The translations under genes and the position numbers were made by a program. A DNA stretch of 64,000 nucleotides, from contig CAZUUQ010000002.1 of NCBI GenBank assembly GCA_964622625.1, positions 19,216 through 83,215 of the forward strand, written 5' to 3'. A model generated the notes under the pieces. It did no database searches. It had not been told where the DNA came from and saw nothing but the letters and a program-made list of their open reading frames with translations. The DNA is from CAZCWM01 sp964622625 (lineage in GTDB: Bacteria > Planctomycetota > Phycisphaerae > Phycisphaerales > Phycisphaeraceae). Positions 16,601-22,755 of the stretch are shown here, in pieces (the first letter of the stretch is position 1; the number at the start of each line of letters is the position of its first letter).

Positions 16601-18040
16601 ATCCCGGGCCAGCCGCTGGTGCCGATCGCCATGGACCGCGCCGCCTGGCCGCGTGACGTGCTGCTGACTCGGGAGGGTGGGCAGGTCGCGATGCGTCGGC
16701 CGCCGACGTTTGAGCCGGTCTGGCGACACGACGTGGGCGACGGTTCGGTGGAACTTCTCTACTGCGACCGTCGTGTGGCCCTGCTGTGGCTGGATTCAGC
16801 GTCCCGGGTACTGACGCTGCGCATGGAGGATGGGCAGCCGGCGTATCCCGTGATCGACCTGCCGCGTGTGTTGATGGCCGACGTCGGTGACGACGCACTC
16901 GCATTACCCGCTGGGGCGGCGCCATTTGAGCCGCTGGCGCGGGACGACCTGGAGGCGGTCGGCATGCAGCAGATGCAGGCACCGGCTCCTGTTGACCCGC
17001 CGCGTCCGATGCCGCAACGGATGCCGGGCCGCATGGGATTGTGCCACGGAGCGGTCAACGCTCACGCGGCTGTGTTCGTTGAAGCTGGTGGACAGGCGCT
17101 GGCCGTCGAAACGGACACGGGGCGGCCTCTGTGGCAGCGACGGGTGCCCCTCGATCATGTGATGAACATGGACGTGTCGCCGCGTGCGCTGGTCGTGGGC
17201 GGTCTTGTCGGTCGTGAGCCGGGGAAGGCTTACACGGCTGCGGTCGTGCTGGATTTGGTGACCGGCCGTGAATTGTTCACATACGCGACCGATCCGGCCC
17301 ACGTGGAACCGTTGCAGATTCTGCGGCTGCTGGCCGATGACCGCCTGCTGGTCGGCTCGCCGACGTCGCTGCGCTGTCTCGATGCGCGGGGTCGGCTGCT
17401 GTGGGCGTCTGCCTCGGCGGATGATGAGCAGGATGGCATGACGGCCTGGGCCGTGGTCGAGGGCTCGCTGGCGATGATCCGCACGAGGCAGCCGGCCATG
17501 CGTCTGGTCGCCTTGGATAGCGGTGAAGTTCTGCCGCTACCGGGTCACCTCGTCGGGAATCGGGGCGATCCGATGGACATGCAGGCGGTGCAGGGGCGCT
17601 GGCATCTGCTGGGATTTGATCACGCCACGTGCCTGGACGATCGCGGCCGCATGGTGTGGCGCGACGCGGTGGCAGGCCCCGGCGGCCGGGCCATGCTCGC
17701 GCAGTGGCTGACCGACGGACAGGTGCTGGTGCTGGCCGCCGATGTGGCGGCTGACGGGGCGGTACCGCTGCAACCGGCTTTACGCTGGCTCCAGCCGCGC
17801 AGCCTGCGCGTGCCGCGGCCGCCGACAGCCCGCGGCGTGCCCGCGCACCAGCAGGCCGCCATGATCGGCTCGGCGTATCACCTTTACTTCCTTGACGCCC
17901 AAGGCGGGCGCATCGTCAGCGAGCAGCGTCTTGATCCGCTGGCCGGACCACTGGAAACCCGCCGTTGTCTGGCCATTGAGGGGCATCTCGTGCTCGCCGC
18001 GGCCGACAGCAGCATCATCCTCCGCGACAGTGCACGCTAG
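13610..18040 (+). CDS. Giant PQQ-like beta-propeller protein with helical repeats
   Basis: The 1476-residue protein has an N-terminal hydrophobic segment (VGLAAVVIAAMSQTLMFSPP, about residues 13-32), suggesting export or membrane anchoring. A TPR-like helical stretch with Ala-rich pairs follows (about 40-220). A first set of PQQ/BamB-like propeller blades comes next, for example ALDVHSGREMWRHEHS, CLRRDDGSLQWQATPD and ALDLGDGAVRWIRH. A second helical region occupies about 680-960, and further blades lie near the C-terminus (AVETDTGRPLWQRRVPLD, CLDARGRLLWASAS). PQQ-like blades form binding platforms and need not bind cofactor. Such large proteins are common in planctomycetes and have unknown function. 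No Shine-Dalgarno is seen; TAGAAT at 13598-13603 ends six bases before the ATG, consistent with a leaderless transcript. Confidence 0.8.
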   Translation: MHRRPVRHACETVGLAAVVIAAMSQTLMFSPPGVYVDDSPAADALFETAAEHRAGQRLTAAAEVYQQLAEQYGQRLTFIGERLYGDVARAVELRLRDDAALLEAWRRRYEPTAEQAFAAAADDEALTDVIGRYRLTTVGLDAAHRLAGLRLEAGRPGRATVLLRAMDDHPDLQDDGPAAQRHTMLRAAALAMSGRGDKAARLLDEARPHAEDTALAAQVRAVLASSPTAENAQAGAAPNAAEPGSDDLGLLWSLAVPGVPENFVDRRVRQTPGPGGGVGSAYTAALHMAPTVHRSVLYVNSGGAVVALDVHSGREMWRHEHSLAWTQASPLARLQARPAMPDLRGVAVADDRLTAVLGHGALTRQAGGGFGGTTAVVCLRRDDGSLQWQATPDVLAGHGASGGEDFGDAYFHGTPAVYEDLVLVLIRRHGAGNLAAEHLAALDLGDGAVRWIRHIASTAVHDRALNRPPLGSLLVADGLAYVADHLGSVACVELNGRVRWLYAFSTLARDLAEGRALGLSGTAPWRISAPVMLPGGLLAPLPAPSSGAILLDPGEGRKLRDVTGPLWHQPVLAVAVGEDVLLAGRSLARLDGRSLDVKWQTPLPEPMSGRPAAGAGWIAVPLSQQILIVDARDGQVRARWPSVEPGNVATIGEGIVLAGAEHLHGHLPWAVAEAHLRRQIVAATDRAQAADAALSLAHLATNHRRDDVLLWAADAALAAAESATGSHVHHAVFEQLLAITELVDSAPQLAAAVLDRAEKVARGPDATVAYHLRRGSVLEALTQPSLAVEQYQVLLDQPGLSARMTARGGMTRSVRDEAALRIGRLIATAGPGVYARYATIAEQRLTELVPDAAEHDALPRSDEIAALLELARQYPFAPAAGRGLLIASRAIDDEGVRSIGGGTEVVRLLLQDVYDRIAEPSLRLRIASRVAELYEQTEHPLRAAWWVRRMGSDFPESEAWRGGQRISPQSWLGLLAADEPQVVALPRIVAPLHEAIVIPGQPLVPIAMDRAAWPRDVLLTREGGQVAMRRPPTFEPVWRHDVGDGSVELLYCDRRVALLWLDSASRVLTLRMEDGQPAYPVIDLPRVLMADVGDDALALPAGAAPFEPLARDDLEAVGMQQMQAPAPVDPPRPMPQRMPGRMGLCHGAVNAHAAVFVEAGGQALAVETDTGRPLWQRRVPLDHVMNMDVSPRALVVGGLVGREPGKAYTAAVVLDLVTGRELFTYATDPAHVEPLQILRLLADDRLLVGSPTSLRCLDARGRLLWASASADDEQDGMTAWAVVEGSLAMIRTRQPAMRLVALDSGEVLPLPGHLVGNRGDPMDMQAVQGRWHLLGFDHATCLDDRGRMVWRDAVAGPGGRAMLAQWLTDGQVLVLAADVAADGAVPLQPALRWLQPRSLRVPRPPTARGVPAHQQAAMIGSAYHLYFLDAQGGRIVSEQRLDPLAGPLETRRCLAIEGHLVLAAADSSIILRDSAR

Positions 18041-18269
18041 CACGCCATCGCCGCCGCCGGATATACGGGGACTTCGGTTCGATGGGTGCCTGGTGCCTCG
18101 CGGCCGATACAGAGACTTTCGCTCTTGCCTTGGTCCGCTGTCGGCGGTAACCTGTCAAGCGGGTCCAAGTCGGCAATTCGGGCGGTGATGCGTCACCGCC
18201 GCAATATGGTCTGCCCGCACGTGGGGTGTAAGGCCGGTTGCCGGGATCCGTGCGGAACTTTCGGAGGAA
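18041..18269 (+). promoter_or_regulatory. infC leader with 8-bp hairpin
   Basis: In this 229-nt gap GGCGGTGA (18181-18188) pairs perfectly with TCACCGCC (18193-18200) around a TGCG loop. It is not followed by a T-run, so it is not a simple terminator. It may be a leader structure for infC. No convincing promoter was seen. Confidence 0.35.
18263..18267 (+). promoter_or_regulatory. Shine-Dalgarno of infC, unusually close to the ATG
   Basis: GGAGG ends only two bases before ATG 18270. The following in-frame codons ATC (18273) and ATA (18276) lie five and eight bases downstream, the normal spacing. Because infC genes of many bacteria start on rare AUU/AUC/AUA codons, this site questions the ATG start. 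Confidence 0.55.
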
Positions 18270-18965
18270 ATGATCATAGCCAGGCGACGCTTTCATCCCC
18301 AACAGCGCGAGACCGGCAAGCGTCTGCGCATCAACCGACAGATCAACATCTCCCCGGTGCGGCTGATCGACGACGACGATCAGCAGATCGGCGTGGTGGA
18401 CATTGAAGAGGCTTTGAACCGGGCCCGTGAGGCCGGCCAGGACCTCGTCGAGGTCGCGCCGCAGGCGCGGCCGCCCGTCTGCCGCATTATGGACTACGGC
18501 AAATGGAAGTACCAGCAGCGCAAGAAAGAGCAGAAGGCCAAGAGTCACAGCAAGCAGAGTGAGCTCAAGGAAGTGCGTCTTCGTCCGAAAATCGACGACC
18601 ACGACCTGGCCATCAAGCTGGAGAAGGCCCGCGAGTTCCTCGGTGACGGTGACAAGGTGCAGTTCACCATGCTCTTCCGCGGCCGCGAAATGGCTCACCG
18701 CGATCTCGGCGTGCGGATGATGAATGAAATCCGCGACGGCCTGGGTGACATCAGCAAGGTAGACAGCCCGCCGCGACCCATGGGCCGGCGCATGACCATG
18801 GTGTTGTCGCCCGAACGCAAGACTGCCACCAAGAGCGGCGACAAGCCCGCCAGGCCGGCCGCCGAGCGGCCCGCGCCTCAGCCTGCGCCAGCGGTCGCAC
18901 GGCCGGAGCCTGCCGCCGTCGAAGCCGATGACGAAACGGCCGCGTCTTCAGTGAGTCAGGGTTAA
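18270..18965 (+). CDS. infC: Translation initiation factor IF-3
   Basis: The 231-residue protein binds the 30S subunit and proofreads initiator tRNA. The N-domain has RINRQINISPVRLIDDDDQQ and IEEALNRAREAGQDLVEVA, and the linker has PPVCRIMDYGKWKYQQRKKE. The C-domain has LKEVRLRPKIDDHDLAIKLE and VQFTMLFRGREMAHRDLGVR. Residues about 180-231 are a Pro/Ala-rich tail beyond the usual 170-180 residues, a feature of some planctomycete-group IF3s. The start may be ATG 18270, ATC 18273 or ATA 18276; the ribosome-binding site favours the latter two. The usual partners rpmI and rplT do not follow; a protein kinase gene does. Confidence 0.95.
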   Translation: MIIARRRFHPQQRETGKRLRINRQINISPVRLIDDDDQQIGVVDIEEALNRAREAGQDLVEVAPQARPPVCRIMDYGKWKYQQRKKEQKAKSHSKQSELKEVRLRPKIDDHDLAIKLEKAREFLGDGDKVQFTMLFRGREMAHRDLGVRMMNEIRDGLGDISKVDSPPRPMGRRMTMVLSPERKTATKSGDKPARPAAERPAPQPAPAVARPEPAAVEADDETAASSVSQG

Positions 18966-19061
18966 CAAGTCAGGGTTGATCGCAACCGCCCGCCGCGGGC
19001 CGCGACATGCGACCGATGGCGGTCCGGGTGGCCGGCGGCCCTTCTGTAGAATCGCTGCCGC

Positions 19062-19793
19062 ATGCCCAGTTCCATCGCCAGCTTCCGCTTTCCCGTCGGC
19101 CATCGCATCGGTCGGCGGTATGTGGTGGAGTCGCGGCTCGGCGGCGGCAGCGAAGGCGAGGTGTATCAGATCCGCGAGCGGGCCACCGGCATCCGCCGGG
19201 CGGCCAAGTTCTACTTCCCCCATCGCGACCCCACGCGCAAACTCGCCGTGCGCCACGCCCAGAAGCTCAACATCCTGCGGCACTGTCCCATCGTCATGCA
19301 GTACCACCACTCGGAGCTGGTCGAGGTCGATGGGCGCGAAATCGTCGTGCTGATCTCGGAACTGTGCGAGGGCTGGCCGCTGGAGCTGTGGCTGCGCGAG
19401 CAGCCCGGCGGGCGCCTGTCGCCCTACATGGGTCTGCACGTGCTGTTCAACCTGGTGCGCGGGCTGGAGGCGATCCACGCCCTGGGCGAGTACCACGCCG
19501 ACGTGCACAGCCAGAACATCCTGATCCGGCCCACCGGCGTGCGCTTCGACCTGAAGCTCATCGACTTCTACGACTGGGGCCGGCCCGGCCGCGGCAAGCA
19601 GAAGCAGGACATCCGCGACGCCGTCGCCGTCTTCCACGAATGCCTCGGCGGGGCCAGGCACTACGCCCGCCAGCCCGAGGAAGTGAAGTTCATCTGCGCC
19701 GGCCTGCGCCGCGACCTCATGCTCAAACGCTTCCCCACCATGAACGCCCTGCGCCGCCACCTTGAAAGCTTCGAATGGCGCCGGTTCGCGTGA
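19062..19793 (+). CDS. Small Ser/Thr protein kinase-like protein
   Basis: The 243-residue protein is little more than a kinase fold. The glycine-rich loop is SRLGGGSEGEVYQ (residues 25-36), the ATP-anchoring Lys is K49 in RRAAKFY, and the catalytic loop is HADVHSQN with D147 and N152. The metal-binding motif is DFY (168-170) in place of DFG. The C-lobe is short, and there are no membrane segments or extra sensory domains. The key Lys and Asp residues remain, so catalysis is plausible, though HAD for HRD and DFY for DFG are atypical. TAGAAT at 19047-19052 lies nine bases before the ATG and no Shine-Dalgarno is present. Role and substrate are unknown. Confidence 0.75.
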   Translation: MPSSIASFRFPVGHRIGRRYVVESRLGGGSEGEVYQIRERATGIRRAAKFYFPHRDPTRKLAVRHAQKLNILRHCPIVMQYHHSELVEVDGREIVVLISELCEGWPLELWLREQPGGRLSPYMGLHVLFNLVRGLEAIHALGEYHADVHSQNILIRPTGVRFDLKLIDFYDWGRPGRGKQKQDIRDAVAVFHECLGGARHYARQPEEVKFICAGLRRDLMLKRFPTMNALRRHLESFEWRRFA

Positions 19794-19845
19794 TGACGCG
19801 CTGGACAAAGTTGCCCGCGCATCGGTTCCCAACCGCCCGACGCCA

Positions 19846-19874
19846 TTGGCCGATACCGCAGGCGGAGTTATGCT
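19846..19874 (+). promoter_or_regulatory. Promoter for the dus gene, leaderless
   Basis: TTGGCC (19846-19851) and TATGCT (19869-19874) are separated by 17 bases, and the ATG at 19881 follows six bases after the -10 box. Transcription would start on the ATG itself. There is no Shine-Dalgarno, which supports a leaderless mRNA. Confidence 0.6.
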
Positions 19875-19880
19875 CAGCGC

Positions 19881-20972
19881 ATGCCCAAACGGCTGCAAAT
19901 TGGTGAAGTTGAACTCGAAACACCGCTGCTGCTGGCGCCGATTGCCGGCTACTGCGATCTGTCCTTTCGGCTGGTGGTGCGGTCGGTGCGCGGCGAACAC
20001 GGGGGTGTGGGGCTGGCGTGCACGGATCTGCTGTGTCCGCAGGCGATTCTGAACGACGCGGTCAAGACGCAGTGGCGGGCGGCGACCAGTGAGGCTGATC
20101 GGCCGGTGTGCTTTCAGCTCTACGGGCGCGATCCGCACATCATGGCCCAGGCGGCCTTGTGGGCGCAACAGCAGGGGGCGGCGACGATCGACATCAACAT
20201 GGGCTGCCCGGTCGACAAGGTGACCAAGAAGAATGGCGGCTCGAAGCTGCTGTGCGAGCCGGCCCTGGCGGTACGGATCGTGCACGCGCTGGTGCGGGCG
20301 GTGCGCGTGCCGGTGACGTGCAAGATCCGTCTGGGCTGGGACGATGGGCAACTGATCACGACGACACTGCCGCTGGCCCTGGCGGACGCGGGGGCGGCGG
20401 CGATCACGGTGCATGGGCGGACGGCTGCGCAGAAGTTCCGCGGGTCGGCATCGCTGGCGGGCATCGCCCAGGTGGTCGAGGCGGTGGGGCGGCGTCACCC
20501 GGATGTGGCGGTGATCGGCAACGGGGATGTGAAGTCGCCGGCCGATGCGCAGCGGATGCTGGCGGCCACGGGCTGCGCGGGCGTGATGATCGGGCGGGGA
20601 GCGCTGGGCCAGCCGTGGATTTTCCGTGATACAGCCCATTACCTGGCGACGGGCCGGTTGCCGGCTCCGCTGCCGCTGCACGAGCGTGCGATGCTGGTGC
20701 TGGACCACTTCAACAACCTGGTGGCGCATCGCGGGGGGCGGACGGCTCTGGCCGTGATACGGGCGCGGATGAGCTGGTATTCGCCGCATCTTCAGCCCTG
20801 GCCGCACGTGAAGCGCGATGTGCAGGCCATCGACGACGTGGAGGCGATGCGGGAATTTCTAAGCAGCGGCATCGAGCGGCTGCGTTTTGAGGTGGCAGCA
20901 GCGCCATCGTGGGCTATGTCAGCAGGATCGAATCAGGCGGCCCTTGCATCACCGAGCACGACGAGGGGTTGA
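19881..20972 (+). CDS. tRNA-dihydrouridine synthase (DusB-like)
   Basis: The 363-residue FMN enzyme reduces uridines in tRNA D-loops. Seen motifs: LLLAPIAGYCDLSFRLVV, the catalytic-Cys segment INMGCPVDKVTKKNGGSKLL, VTCKIRLGWDD, ITVHGRTAAQKFRGSASLAG, VIGNGDVKSPADAQRML and VMIGRGALGQPWIFRD. These match the DusB family, although the closest Dus class cannot be set without an alignment. The last 40 bases (20933-20972) overlap antisense with the small membrane protein gene on the other strand, so the C-terminal SAGSNQAALASPSTTRG is probably a poorly conserved extension. A leaderless promoter is visible directly upstream. Confidence 0.92.
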   Translation: MPKRLQIGEVELETPLLLAPIAGYCDLSFRLVVRSVRGEHGGVGLACTDLLCPQAILNDAVKTQWRAATSEADRPVCFQLYGRDPHIMAQAALWAQQQGAATIDINMGCPVDKVTKKNGGSKLLCEPALAVRIVHALVRAVRVPVTCKIRLGWDDGQLITTTLPLALADAGAAAITVHGRTAAQKFRGSASLAGIAQVVEAVGRRHPDVAVIGNGDVKSPADAQRMLAATGCAGVMIGRGALGQPWIFRDTAHYLATGRLPAPLPLHERAMLVLDHFNNLVAHRGGRTALAVIRARMSWYSPHLQPWPHVKRDVQAIDDVEAMREFLSSGIERLRFEVAAAPSWAMSAGSNQAALASPSTTRG

Positions 20973-21403
20973 CCGGCAGCGCGTCGGCTGCGGCGCTGGA
21001 CCAGGCGGCCGGCTCGGCGCAGGCCAAGACGGGCCTTGGGTTGGAGCACGAGCCACAGCCTCAGAACCTGCACCGCCGCCAGCACGGCCGCGAGGATGTA
21101 GACCGGAAGCAGGGCGAAACTGGCCGACCAGCTCTGATCCGCCAGCAGGCCCACCTCCTGCCAGGTCGAGTTGGCCGGCGCATGATCGACGAGCCATTCA
21201 CAGGTTTCGTCGATGGCCCACGCCTGGGCGACGACCATGCCCACCATCGCTGCGACGAGGAACCACAGGCCGGCGATCGACCGCCAGCGCGCGAGGCTGC
21301 TGCGCCCGCGCAGCAGCAGGGTCAGCTCGCGCAGGGGCATCCACAGCACGAGGGCCAGGTAGAACAATCCGCCGATTCCGGTTCCAGGCAGGCCCGCGAC
21401 CAT
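20933..21403 (-). CDS. Small membrane protein coupled to the GT2 gene
   Basis: The 156-residue protein is not recognised. It has about three hydrophobic segments: VAGLPGTGIGGLFYLALVLW at the N-terminus, AGLWFLVAAMVGMVVAQAWA in the middle, and FALLPVYILAAVLAAVQVLR later. A basic C-terminus (RRAGRLVQRRSRR) follows, predicting a cytoplasmic tail. It starts two bases after the stop of the GT2 glycosyltransferase, so the two are almost certainly co-transcribed and may form a complex, as small partners do for synthases such as PgaD with PgaC. That role is inferred from position only. Its 3' end overlaps the dus gene on the opposite strand. Confidence 0.6.
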   Translation of the reverse strand: MVAGLPGTGIGGLFYLALVLWMPLRELTLLLRGRSSLARWRSIAGLWFLVAAMVGMVVAQAWAIDETCEWLVDHAPANSTWQEVGLLADQSWSASFALLPVYILAAVLAAVQVLRLWLVLQPKARLGLRRAGRLVQRRSRRAAGQPLVVLGDARAA

Positions 21404-21405
21404 AC

Positions 21406-22473
21406 TCAGTGTCCCTTCTCAAAAACCGCCAGCGGTCGACGCATGAGCAGTTCGCTCCACGCGGCCTCGACCAGCAGAATGGCATTGGCCAGCCGAACGA
21501 CGAAAAATCCCGGCAGGCTCAGCAAAGCCCGTCCGATCTCGCCGCGGCGGGCAGCCCCCATCAGCACGGGGACGGCCACCACCGGGGCGTCGATCACATA
21601 ACCCAGCAGGAACAGCGGATGCACCAGCAGGGCCAGCAGCGGCAACAGGAGCAGATAGACCACGGCGGCAAGCGAGGCATCCCAGAGGCCCACGGCCACC
21701 ATGGACCGCAGGTAAGGTTGTTCGACAATCGGCCGCCAGTGCAGGCGCAGGTTCTGGAAGAAGCCATGCGTCCAGCGGCGGACCTGGCGATAGAAAAACG
21801 AGAGCGTGGCTGGCTCGATGGGATAGCAGACGGCCTCGGTCACGAAGCGGACGGTGTGGCCGTGCTCGTAGAGCGTCCAGGTCAGGTCCAGGTCTTCGGC
21901 GACGGTGCGTGGCTGCCAGCCGCCGACACTGCGGAGGACGTCGGTGCGATAGACGGTGAAGCAGCCGGAGGCGATCATCGGCCGGCCGTAGTGCTCCTGG
22001 ATCGCCTTGCCGAAGGTGAAGGCAAAAAGGTACTCGGCATACCGGCCTCGCTCCCAGATGGTGCGGACCTGTCGAGGCAGGACGAAGCCGCAGGCGGCCG
22101 CGACGGTCGGATCGTCGAGCGCTGCGAGCAGTTTCTCGACTGCGTCCGGAGCGAGGGTGGTGTCGGCGTCGATGGCCAGCAACAACTCGGTGTCGATGAA
22201 CTGCAGGCCGTAGCGCTGGGCGCCGGCCTTGAAGCCGGTGTTGTGCGGGGGTCGGACAACCTCGGCCCCCATTTCGGCGGCGATGGTGCCGGTGTCATCG
22301 GTGGAGCAGTCGTCGACGACCAGCACGCGGTCGGGCGGTCGCGTTTGAATCTGGAGGCTGGCGAGGGTCTGGGCGATGTTGTCCCGCTCGTTGTAGGCGG
22401 GAACAAGGACGGTCACCCGCGGTGAAACGGGTAGGCAAGCGGGCACGCGACCATGGCGTGAGGGGGTGGGCAT
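21406..22473 (-). CDS. Processive-type glycosyltransferase family 2 (membrane)
   Basis: The 355-residue GT-A enzyme has VLVPAYNERDNIAQTLASLQ, the nucleotide-binding LVVDDCSTDDTG, the DxD-type LLAIDADTTLAPDA, WQPRTVAEDLDLTWTLYEHG with the ED base motif, and the Q-x-x-R-W motif in YRQVRRWTHGFFQN. These are the D,D,D,QxxRW residues of processive synthases such as PgaC, NodC and BcsA. Two or three C-terminal hydrophobic segments anchor it (LAAVVYLLLLPLLALLVHPL). It likely polymerises or initiates a beta-linked polysaccharide at the membrane. The small membrane protein follows at once. It lies 282 nt after the exosortase-locus TPR gene on the same strand, so it may be part of that locus. Confidence 0.85.
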   Translation of the reverse strand: MPTPSRHGRVPACLPVSPRVTVLVPAYNERDNIAQTLASLQIQTRPPDRVLVVDDCSTDDTGTIAAEMGAEVVRPPHNTGFKAGAQRYGLQFIDTELLLAIDADTTLAPDAVEKLLAALDDPTVAAACGFVLPRQVRTIWERGRYAEYLFAFTFGKAIQEHYGRPMIASGCFTVYRTDVLRSVGGWQPRTVAEDLDLTWTLYEHGHTVRFVTEAVCYPIEPATLSFFYRQVRRWTHGFFQNLRLHWRPIVEQPYLRSMVAVGLWDASLAAVVYLLLLPLLALLVHPLFLLGYVIDAPVVAVPVLMGAARRGEIGRALLSLPGFFVVRLANAILLVEAAWSELLMRRPLAVFEKGH

Positions 22474-22717
22474 GGAGGAGTCTGGGTTGTGCTTCGTGGT
22501 TGGCTGGCCGCCGGTCGACGGAGCCGTTGGGTGGGTCGGTGGTGACTTTCCATGCCCGCGCTACTCGAGCGCGGTTCAGGCTGTCGGTAGGTATTGTGGC
22601 ATGTCTGGACGAAAAGTCCAGTGGCATGGGGCGATAATCCCGCGGCGGGCGGGGGTGGCAGAGGCTATCGCAAGCCTCACCTGGGAAGGTGGGGCCTATG
22701 GGTTGCGACAGACAAAG

Positions 22718-22735
22718 ACCACGTTGCCGCGTGGT
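22718..22735 (-). terminator. Hairpin after the TPR gene
   Basis: ACCACG and CGTGGT pair over six bases around a six-base loop, 20 nt past the TPR stop. On the minus strand it is followed by CTTTGTCT. This is a weak terminator candidate for the end of the long exosortase-locus transcript. The rest of 22474-22755 shows nothing recognised. Confidence 0.4.
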
Positions 22736-22755
22736 GTTTCCGGGGATGAGTCGGC

